A stretch of 64,000 nucleotides of DNA, taken from NCBI GenBank assembly GCA_023052935.1, contig CM041292.1:116804936-116868935 (forward strand), in the 5' to 3' direction. Position 1 is the first letter of the stretch. Each line of letters opens with the position of its first letter. The stretch comes from Piezodorus guildinii (Eukaryota; Arthropoda; Insecta; Hemiptera; Pentatomidae). The position numbers and the translations under genes are program-made. The notes under the pieces were generated by a model, which was given only the letters and a program-made list of their open reading frames with translations, searched no databases and had not been told where the DNA came from. This document shows positions 55,948 through 64,000 of this stretch, in pieces.

Positions 55948-56006
<59 letters not shown>
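55948..56006. repeat. (TA)n microsatellite
   Basis: Pure TA tract flanked by AT-rich DNA. Confidence 0.95.
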
Positions 56007-56008
<2 letters not shown>

Positions 56009-56009
56009 A

Positions 56010-56680
56010 ATCATTTTTTTAATGAAAATATCGTATTTCATTTGTCATTTCCTACCATACTTTGAAAATTAAAAAAATCATTTATACTAAAAGAAAGCTT
56101 TATGTCATACCTACAGGGTGCAGTATTGTAGTAAACATTTACAAATGTATTTTGGGGTATGTTTGCTTTTATTTATACTTACATTTATCGTTAAGTATCA
56201 TTTATTAAACCAACTCTTCTATGAACTGAGGTCATTTTCGAAATAAATAGGTAATAATAATAATTGTATTAAAATAGAAACACATCTTACAATATTGTGG
56301 TAAAAATGTATAAATGTCTCATGGGGTATATTTCCTTTAATTTCTTCTTCTGTTTTTTGAAGTGTGTTAAACCCCGTAATTTCCTTATCAACTCCAAGAC
56401 AGTGGTATAAGTATCATTTATTAAATCATCTCTTCTACGAACTGGATTTCTCTATCACTATCGATTTCTTTATTCATCGCTTCGAATCGATAAGCAGCTC
56501 CCTTTGGAAATACCACTGGTATGCGGTTGTTGTTTTATACGTAGTTTTTTGTTTTGTTTTTCATAACAAAGCCGGCACGTGAGAGAGTAGTTGTTTTCCA
56601 GTTCTCCATACTTACAAGCCTGGGAACTAATCATAGGCCTGTGTTATGTTAAATAACGAAGAGTGAAGACGAGGTAGAAG
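56010..56680. other. AT-rich DNA with a weak duplication
   Basis: 56100-56225 and 56285-56450 share 'tgtgtt/attgtggtaaa', 'atttatta' and 'tcttctatgaactg/tcttctacgaactg', an old tandem duplication of about 210 bp. No gene. Confidence 0.4.
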
Positions 56681-56689
56681 GACGGTGGA

Positions 56690-56880
56690 AATATTAATTT
56701 GTGCTTATAGAAGGGCAGCTACACTAAGAGGCCTGGGGCAGTTGGCATTGTGGGGCCCCGCGGGACGGCGGCCGGCAGCGGCACACCCTGGGGGCGGCAC
56801 CAGCTCATGGGAATAGTCCGCCCCTCTCTCTGCTCTCCCGTGCTTTTTTACTCCCTTAAATGGGTTAGCTTGTTTTGACC
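56690..56880. other. Very GC-rich island, candidate conserved element or promoter
   Basis: The most GC-rich stretch in the right half ('ggggccccgcgggacggcgg' near 56751-56770) followed by 'cctctctctgctctcccgtg'. No open frame of note and no transposon ends. CpG-rich promoter or conserved element are both possible. Confidence 0.3.
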
Positions 56881-57042
56881 AATTTCTCTCTTTAGGAAAT
56901 TAGCTACAGGTCGTATTCCCAGAATTCAATGGCTGGAAAAAAATGTATTACACCAGTTTCGGAAATTTTACCATTTCACCCGAGTCAAAGTGGGAAAAAA
57001 ATCGCTAGTGGCTAGGATTCTACAACTCTTAATCTAATTAAG

Positions 57043-57886
57043 TTTTTTTTTTCTTAGCCCCTTATTTTCTCTTCTGTAAGCTGCAATGCTGAAAGAGAGT
57101 TTCTTTAAATTATCCTTTTAAAATGAAAGGAATCGAAATATTTCATTAGTAACTAGGATTACCACAGTAAAAAGGACACTTTTTTAATATAGAAACTCTT
57201 TTCCCAAAGAGAAAGAATATGTCTAACTGTCTGTATTAGGGAGGGAAAGTAGGTTACGCAAGAAAAGAATTAATTTTACTATTTCGAAGGATATCCCTGA
57301 TTTTAATATTTTAAGGACTGTTTTATTTTATTTTATTATATTTTTTCTATTTTTATTAAAGATTCTTAAATATTGACATATCTTGTAACAAGGATACGAT
57401 TTAAAATGGAAGAGAACGACCATTTGTGACTCGATTCTCCTTTTAAAAGGGTATGAATCAAAATATTTTTTTTTCTTAGCCCCTTATTTTCTCTTTTGTA
57501 AGCTGCAATGCTGAAAGAGAGTTTCTTTAAATTATCCTTTTAAAATGAAAGGAATCGAAATATTTCATTAGTAACTAGGATTACCACAGTAAAAAGGACA
57601 CTATTTAATATAGAAACTCTTTTTACAAAGAGAAAGAATAGATCTAACTGTCTATATTAGGGAGGGAAAGTAGGTCACGCAAGAAAAGGATTAATTTTAC
57701 TATTTCGAAGGATATCCCTGATTTTAATATTTTAAGGACTGTTTTATTTTATTTTATTATATTTTTCTATTTTTATTAAAGATACTTAAAGATTGACATA
57801 TCTTGTAACTAGGATACGATTTAAAATGGAAGAGAACGACCATTTGTGATTCGATTCTCCTTTTAAAAGGGTACGAATCAAAATAT
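57043..57886. repeat. 422-bp tandem duplication
   Basis: Two adjacent units, high identity, in register: 'cttagccccttattttctct' starts at 57053 and again at 57475. Differences are scattered substitutions and T-run length. Each unit also contains two related shorter words around 'ccttttaaaa' and 'aatc.aaatatttc', and a third partial iteration follows at 57880-57915. No coding frame. Confidence 0.9.
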
Positions 57887-57924
57887 TTCAGTGGTATCTA
57901 GGATCACCACACCCAAAAACGTTG

Positions 57925-58715
57925 CAAATAATTACACAATGGTTAATTACTCCTAAATAAGATTATTAAGGTATAACTACAGATAAACCAAAGGAAACAG
58001 GTATATCACCATTGTTAATTTCAAAACGCAATATCTCTGCTAGTTCTGGACCAATTTCAATGATTCTTTTTTCATTTTGTAGGAAATGTAATCCTCTTTG
58101 ATATAGCACTAAAGACGTATTTACAAGTAAAACTTTAATTTTTTATGATTATTTACGATTTTTTGGTCAAACAACACTAATACATTTTTTCTCTATCTTC
58201 AAAAACAACGGAGCTACAGGGGTATATATATATAGGCACAGTTTCAATTTGTTTCCTTTTCCGTTTTTTGTTTTTCTTTTCCTTTTGTTTATCGCGCTGT
58301 ACTGATTCTAAAACTCTATACATATTTTTCTGTATCTTCAAAAATAACTAAGTTATGGGCGTATTTATGTGTAAAATTTCAATTTTTTTCTTTTCTTTTT
58401 TTTATAATTATCATCAAAAATAAAGTTTAAAGAGTTATTAAATTAACTTGTAATCGGCCACCATTTTAATAACTACCAGATGATTTCGATATCTAGTTAT
58501 TAGGATCATCATTGCATGACCAATTAGTATTTTTGTGGCGAATTTCAAAAAAACTGATCCAGTATCCAGCGGACAAATGGATTGTTTTTATTCGTTATTC
58601 GGGTTCTACGCATCTTGACACGTAAGACCTCATATTGTGATGGGTAGTGGTAATTTTTTTTTTTTTTTTGGTCGATTACAAAAGTTTATTATTGAAAATA
58701 ATAATTCTAAAGTTT
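57925..58715 (+). repeat. Family B repeat, longest copy
   Basis: Starts 'gcaaataattacacaatggt' and runs through 'tctgctagttctggaccaat' to 'ggtcgattacaaaagtttat' at the right end. About 790 bp against 294 bp for 22604-22897, so the shorter copy is probably an internal deletion. The T-rich interior has no frame. Confidence 0.55.
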
Positions 58716-58882
58716 TTTGATGCCTTTATTTTCTGTAAAATCCGCCAGTGCGTCCGCAAACTCGATTTCTCCCCACCACGGTCTATCTGTAGATCATATG
58801 TTGTCATATATTTTTTTTTCAGTCAGAGAGAAATTTTTCAAACCTAAATGACACCACATTCAAATAGTCGCCGTGGGAAGCA

Positions 58883-59005
58883 GAGGTGGGTCACTAGTAT
58901 ATTATAGAAGTTTCGAGTAACACCAAGTCATATTTACAAGTAGCCAATATCGGATCTCTGGTCGTTTTAAATTTTATGATGGGTTCTTAAGTTGTGACCC
59001 ACCTC
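58883..59005. repeat. Small 123-bp inverted-repeat (MITE-like) element
   Basis: A perfect 12-bp pair 'gaggtgggtcac' (58883-58894) and 'gtgacccacctc' (58994-59005). The 'cagaggtggg' outer word resembles hAT-type termini, but no 8-bp target duplication is visible. Confidence 0.45.
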
Positions 59006-59029
59006 CCCAGCCACAGGTATAGTAATAGT

Positions 59030-59500
59030 ATTTCCTCTTCAACATGAATCATTGTCCGTTAGGTACACGAGAGCCGGCCAATCCATTATGGAACCATGTT
59101 CCCTATGACAACCACCGGAACCTGTCATTACTTAAGCCAGACTAGCCAGAGCTCTGTGTGTGAAGTGTTTTATAATTAATGGGACAAAACTGTGGGCACA
59201 GATGCTGGTTGGACTAATAGCAATGTTTAGGAAGGCTGTATAGTAATCATCTAGTTGCTCTGCCGTGGTGTACTGCCCGCAACTGCCTGTCGGCTCACTT
59301 CATCCGTGTCTCTAGTCTGCCCTCTGTTGTTTTATATAGATGTTATATCCATGCCTCGTTATATCCATACCGAACCACATCATAGGATCCCAAAGTGGGC
59401 TTTGTCAAATGCTAGAGTGCAAACCATAATCGCACTACGCTTAGATGTAGTAAAGAGAATGGTTGCTGGGTGGTTGAAGCCAAGATATTTTAGCTAGAGT
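59030..59500. other. GC-richer block, candidate conserved element
   Basis: Contains 'ttttataattaatgggaca', 'tgctggttggactaatagca' and 'aaatgctagagtgcaaacca'. An 80-codon plus frame (59255-59497) has no recognised domain. Regulatory element or unrecognised exon; composition only. Confidence 0.27.
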
Positions 59501-59590
59501 CCTCAATCAATTAATATTTATAATATATAATATAATAATAAATACACTTTAATTAATATTAATAATACTTGATGACATTATCTCAATTAG

Positions 59591-60141
59591 CCCTTTTATT
59601 ACCGGGCGAGGATATACCGCTACCCTTGCCAAAAGTGCCAACGACGATATATCGTCGTGCGTGGATTAGCGCCTTATTATTCGCATTGCAAGAAAACTTT
59701 AAATCTAAAAAAAATTATAAATGATCTGATTTGATTGTAAATAATCAAATTTCGTTGACAAAGAATTTGTAAACCGGTTTGGTTATGACATTTTACCCAT
59801 TCTATACCGGAGTGTGCTCTGTTTATGCTGAAACGGTATGATGGACACTCTGCAACAGACACTCTTCTAGGTCCAAAGTTGAACTGTTTATGATAGATAG
59901 AACTCAATTTTTGCATTATATTATTATCATAATGTGTTATTCATATTATTTTAAATAGATATTGGAGAAACATTATCATTGCTTTATTTACAATTTTGTC
60001 CCGAATATGTGGCATTTTTAAGCATGTAAATATCATTTATAGTTTGGTTTTTATAAGCGTTTTTCCAAATCGTTACATATTTGTCTAATTCGGCTGGTTG
60101 TCTTCGCATAGGCACTCTTTTTTCGTCTAGCACTGAAAGGG
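59591..60141. mobile_element. piggyBac-like relic or MITE
   Basis: The left end 'cccttttattaccgggcga' and right end (reverse complement 'ccctttcagtgctagacga') match at 13 of 19 positions, starting with CCCTTT as in many piggyBac elements. Flanking tetranucleotides are TTAG and TTTA, each one base from the expected TTAA. An 18-bp perfect palindrome lies at 59641-59658. No transposase. Confidence 0.4.
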
Positions 60142-60265
60142 TTTAAAAAAATATTGTTTTAGAATATCATAAAATCGGTCCTACTATAACTAATAAGTAT
60201 TACAAAGGATGAGACGGTTCTGGTGAAGGTAAAAACATATTATAAAGGAAAAACTATTTATTATC

Positions 60266-60305
60266 CAACGTTTCGACACACTTTGAGGGATTTCATCAGG
60301 GCTTT
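60266..60305 (-). ncRNA. Hammerhead-like motif, intact boxes, broken helix II
   Basis: Minus strand: CTGATGA (60299-60293), then a poor helix II (atccc/gtgtc around 'tcaaagt'), then GAAAC (60274-60270) GTTGG. Both invariant boxes are present. The flanking plus-strand sequence 60230-60265 may be the rest of a Penelope-like terminal repeat. Confidence 0.45.
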
Positions 60306-60309
60306 CAGG

Positions 60310-60490
60310 CCACAGTCAAGAATAAGTTATATTTTCGCTATACTTACACAGTGAGAAAAAATATCTAAGTAAAAAAAACAAAGGAGAAACATATAATAAA
60401 ATAAAGAAGTAGAGGAATAAAGGGGAAAAAAACTCTAGGTAAACATATAAAATACTCTAACTTACCAAATTCGTACCAATATACAATATT
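60310..60490. other. A-rich spacer
   Basis: Purine-rich AT DNA; nothing recognised. Confidence 0.35.
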
Positions 60491-60494
60491 TACA

Positions 60495-60525
60495 TACAGT
60501 ACACTCCCAGTTAAGCAGAACCCCA
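60495..60525 (+). mobile_element. pogo/Tigger-like terminus
   Basis: 'tacagtacactcccagttaa' (60495-60514) matches the well-known CAGTACACTCCC end of Tigger-type pogo transposons, after a TA. The opposite end was not found within the following kilobase, so this is a fragment. Confidence 0.45.
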
Positions 60526-60529
60526 TGAG

Positions 60530-61390
60530 CTCAAGCGCCTCTCACTTACTCGCGTCAATGGCATCAAAAACCAATGGAGACCAAGTGAAGGTAATCGAAA
60601 ATAAAGTGTTGTTTAAAAAAAAAATCTGTGGCTTAATATAAGAATAAGATTAAAGAAGAAACAATTGATTGTTTAACGACAAGAGCGGTATAATGTCTAA
60701 ATGGACCAATCCAATTTATTTAAGATAGGTTCGGTTTGGGACTGTATGATATTAATATGATTTCATGAAATTAGAAAATTAATATTTTTTTTAAAATTTA
60801 TTGAGGTGTAGTATCACACTTTTTCTAGCAAAGAATCAGAAAAGACGTTTCACTCACAGTTTTCCTCAGGGAAGTAAAGCCTAACAAATAATGATGGCGA
60901 CTCACAGAAATAGTCGTAAGGAGTGATGACTCTACCTCAGAACTATCATCGACAATCAAAGTGTCTTCTTTGAAGAGGTCACTACCAAGCATCTACACAG
61001 TCTGTTACGCCAACCCAAGAACCATATAAGTTAAATTATTATTTTGTTAATTACGAAATAAACATTGACTTGTAATGGGCAGCGAATGTTATCTATGTCC
61101 CATTTATAGTTTATTGTGGTCTCTCTAATATATTTTTTCTTTAGCAAAAAAAAAAAAAGTATGACATATATATATATATATATACCTAATTATTATCCTA
61201 TTTTAAATGATGCCTAGTTTGAAATTCTTTTTGGTTGCGAGGAGGTGCGAGAAAGACAGAAGAGATCAAATGGTTTTTACCCCTCATCTTATCGAAATAA
61301 TTGACAGATTTTCATTTAAAGAAATTCTTTTTTTTTTCAATTAAGAGGTTTTAGAAAAATAGCGACGTTGAAGAAAAAAAAGTTTTAATT
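60530..61390. other. AT-rich DNA, short (TA)n
   Basis: No gene recognised. (TA)n at about 61168-61184. Confidence 0.4.
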
Positions 61391-61392
61391 CA

Positions 61393-61665
61393 ATGCACTT
61401 TTCAGGTTTGAAATCCGGATGGATAACGGTGCCGTTGGAAACAGAAAATTCCTTTATTAAAGGAACATTGTCACTGCATTCATTGTTGATAGGTGGAGTA
61501 CGACGGAAGGGTTACCAGCTTAAGGGACAGTTGGACGTGCAGTCGAGCAGAGATTGCTTTTTAACTTTCTGCGGGAGGTTTGATTTTGATTTTCTGGAAT
61601 GCATCGATCCTGTTTTTAAAAAAATTTCGAACTTACACCGACGTGTGCGATTTCCGCCTTCTTAA
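61393..61665 (+). other. GC-richer block with unrecognised 90-codon frame
   Basis: The block rises above the AT background and a frame from ATG 61393 to 61665 is open, containing LKSGWITVPLETENSF and CFLTFCGRFDFDFLECIDP. I do not recognise it. The word 'cttttcag' near the start could be a splice acceptor. Exon, relic or conserved element cannot be told apart. Confidence 0.22.
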
Positions 61666-61684
61666 AACCACTACAACAACCACT

Positions 61685-62095
61685 AAAACTGTGTCTTACC
61701 AGCGGGTGCTCTAAAAACCTTTTGATATTACTTTTACTTTTTATTAGTTATTTATCATTTAAATTTATGTAATATATTGATATGTTACAGGGGTTTTTTT
61801 TTTGCCCTGCAAGATTGTCATTAATTTATAATATTTCGTAAAAATTTAAAAAAAACAACCATGGTTCTAGGGTCATGCAGGATTCACCGAATGAGATCAT
61901 TAAAATAAACATTTTCCATTCATTGAATTATTATAATTCCTGCCTCATTATAGACACAACTAATTTTTATTTGTTCGATAGTAATATGCATGTTGGTTCA
62001 TTAAAGAAACATCCAAATTTTCAAGTCCTTATGTTTCAGCGAATAATCGACTTTGAAATTCTATTGAGACAAATTAATCCATACAGTGGGTAAAG
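61685..62095. other. AT-rich spacer
   Basis: Nothing recognised; a 72-codon frame is of random composition. Confidence 0.35.
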
Positions 62096-62099
62096 AAAA

Positions 62100-62440
62100 A
62101 CATGGATGTAGCCAGGATTTTCGTTGGGAAGGGTCGCCAAGCAGAGATGGGCAAAATCGCATTCGGATATACGAATACGAATGCATTCGGGAAGACCGAG
62201 TTTTGAAAATACGAATACGAATGCAATCGTATTTCAAAAAAGAATACGAATGCATTCGTATTTCGAAAAAAAAAATACGAATACGAATATACTCACAGAT
62301 GTAGACAGGTATACGCCCGAATTTCACAGGTATGCAAAGGGATACGGTCATATTCCACTGGTGTAGGCCGTATTCCACTGGTCTAAAAACGTATACGGGC
62401 CTGTACAAGTCTATGTGCGCGGTCGTATAATATCTTATAT
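62100..62440. repeat. Iterated 'atacgaatacgaatg' sequence next to a hAT-like end
   Basis: 'cagagatgggcaaaat' (62142-62157) resembles a hAT terminus. It is followed by four or more irregular repeats of 'atacgaatacgaatg(c)' and its near-palindromic complement 'gcattcgtattt' (62168-62292), then by 'gtattccactggt', which occurs twice (about 62349 and 62370). The opposite hAT end was not found. Confidence 0.5.
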
Positions 62441-62449
62441 TAAAAGACA

Positions 62450-62774
62450 TAAAATTTAATATTTATGAATTCATTTTTAAATATGATTCAAATATTGTGG
62501 AAATACTTCTTTAAATACGAATATCTATTTATTTACATATATCATAAAGCTACAGATTTTATAGAGAATGTTAAATAATATAAAAAGTATAACCTTAGTT
62601 ATGATTGTATGTAATAATTATGTTATTTTATTTAATCTAAAATATATGCTTCCAAAAAAATTCAGTTATTTTTCCAACATTAACTATTTATTTCAAATTA
62701 ATTGTTTCATATTACCTTTTATTCGCGCTTTACTTCACTTCATTATAACCAATGATTTTTATTATTTTTTAAAC
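62450..62774. other. AT-rich spacer
   Basis: Nothing recognised. Confidence 0.4.
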
Positions 62775-62789
62775 TACTTCAATGTTATA

Positions 62790-63218
62790 ATAATAATAGG
62801 CTTAGCGAACCCGAAGGTTCGATGCCGATACCACCAAATTCCTCCTACACAGACTCGTCCAATTTTTACCTCAGAGGAATCCATGACTTTTGGTGATATT
62901 TTGTGAACTAGAATATGTGAGTAGGGCGTTCGAACCTACGTCACACCCTCCAGCAAGCCTGGGGGGCCGCTCTCATTGTTGGTCAGCGAGTCCATCGGAC
63001 TTAGCCGGGAGGAGCTTCCGAGGAAATTCCACCGACCATCCCCACATCCGCCACCCGTGGGACGCTCCCCATACGCGGTAATGAGATCCGCGCGAGGCGA
63101 ATGCAATACGAGCTTGGGTTTGAATGGTGAGCATTGGACGAGTCTGTGTAGGAGGAATTTGGTGGTATCGGCATCGAACCTTCGGGTTCGCTAAGCCTAT
63201 TATTATTATTATTATTAT
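62790..63218. mobile_element. Composite insertion with inverted RTE 3' ends at both sides
   Basis: Flanked by a 15-bp perfect target-site duplication 'tacttcaatgttata' (62775-62789 and 63219-63233). The left end is an RTE 3' terminus in minus orientation and the right end the same terminus in plus orientation. 62797-62863 and 63133-63199 are perfect inverted copies over 67 bp, each with (TAA)n/(TTA)n outside. The central GC-rich 240 bp (62870-63110) is unrelated to the RTE region seen elsewhere here; it may be an RTE 5' UTR, a SINE-like body or captured DNA. A B-box-like 'gttcgaacc' lies at about 62927-62935. Confidence 0.85.
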
Positions 63219-63239
63219 TACTTCAATGTTATAGGATAT

Positions 63240-64000
63240 ACTACATTCATTTTCATAGAAGATAGAAACAGGGTCATGATGTATTTTCCAAAAATGCCTC
63301 TGCGGCAATGGGTATTTTAAGTCCATTTCGATTTTTGGACACTCTATTGTGAAAATTGTTTAGTGTGTTTTAAATTAATTTAGGGACTTCCTTCAGCTTT
63401 CGAGTCTTGCAATATTTCCTAAGAATTTTGTCACACCTCTTTAAATAGGCTCGCAGGTATCATGGTAAAATTCCCGATGCCTAGGTTCTAAGGCGGCTTT
63501 ATATCACTTCTTATCTTCAAACAAAGTTAACATTGAAAAAAGAATTATGCTGAATTTCAATTAAAGCATTTATTTTAGATCAAATTACTAATAAGATTAA
63601 ATTAATAATTATATAGTATATACGATAGTAACTAAAGTTTTTTGCGGTTATTATCACTCTCAATTACAGCTTTGAATGTTACATAAGTACTTTTATTAGC
63701 TTTACTTCACTTCATTATAAAGAATTAATTTTATAATTAATATTTTTTAACTTTCAATGTTTTGGAATAATAGCAAACTTCTTTACTTAGAAAATAGAAA
63801 AATAATCATGAAAAACCAATGAGTCATTCCATACCTGGAGTACCTAAACACTTCACTGTAAATGCTTAAAATTCAACATTACATTAGGTGACATTGTTTT
63901 TAAAACACTCTAAATATTTTACCATTAAATTTAAAAATTAATTGCGTACAATTAAAGATACTCTGTAACCTTGCCTTTTATTATAACACTTTATTATACT
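63240..64000. other. AT-rich DNA to window end
   Basis: No supported feature. Some words ('cttcacttcattataa') also occur near 62731-62748, hinting at an old duplication. Confidence 0.4.

Noticed and set aside
59255..59497. 80-codon plus-strand frame as a gene
   Set aside because: No recognised domain, start context or splice sites; kept only as part of a GC-richer block.

Overview
The window looks like arthropod nuclear DNA, most likely from an insect. It is very AT-rich, almost free of open reading frames, full of (AT)n/(AC)n microsatellites, and packed with mariner, RTE-like, Jockey-like, Helitron-like, SINE and MITE-like sequence. A hemipteran with a large genome would fit, but nothing seen here proves the order. 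There is no bacterial, organellar or CRISPR content. I could run no homology searches, so element classes rest on motifs, termini and copy-to-copy comparison inside the window.

The only likely host protein-coding sequence is one first coding exon on the minus strand (20904-21053). It is 50 codons long and ends exactly at a strong splice donor. A GC-rich promoter/leader lies upstream, with an inverted CCAAT, a YY1-like motif and two upstream ATGs. No downstream exon was recognised. Scattered GC-rich islands of 100-400 bp (for example 1620-1870, 5815-6065, 10795-10960, 12440-12625, 44723-45140, 49985-50360, 56690-56880) stand out from the AT-rich background. They are candidate conserved non-coding elements, perhaps of a developmental gene with very long introns; that is inference.

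Layout. 0-3 kb: an intact mariner with TIRs and TA target sites, an inverted-repeat element with a hammerhead-ribozyme motif in each arm, and a SINE. 3-20 kb: mostly AT-rich DNA with family A and family B repeats, microsatellites and decayed Jockey and RTE relics. 20-21.2 kb: the host exon and promoter. 21.6-29 kb: family A and B copies, a nearly identical 1.13-kb direct duplication (24454-25580 and 26404-27535) and a 293-bp tandem repeat. 30.4 kb: a 124-bp Helitron-like element. 31.8-34.6 kb: a 5'-truncated RTE-like LINE with a target-site duplication. 34.7-41.5 kb: family A copies, a SINE fragment, and an internally deleted Jockey-type LINE carrying a nested RTE insertion in its ORF1. 41.5-50 kb: a hammerhead motif, two 5'-truncated Jockey insertions each with a clean target-site duplication and A-rich tail, and a family A copy split by a SINE. 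50-64 kb: a 1.28-kb foldback with arms of about 553 bp, a 422-bp tandem duplication, a piggyBac-like relic, more hammerhead motifs, and a composite element whose two ends are inverted copies of the RTE 3' terminus.

No gene pathway can be reconstructed. The window is a record of transposition. The most unusual signals are the dispersed hammerhead motifs (two in inverted-arm structures), the RTE 3' end in which the last codons also form a cUUCGg hairpin, the composite element with 67-bp perfectly inverted RTE tails inside a 15-bp target-site duplication, the large foldback, and the recurrent unclassified family A.
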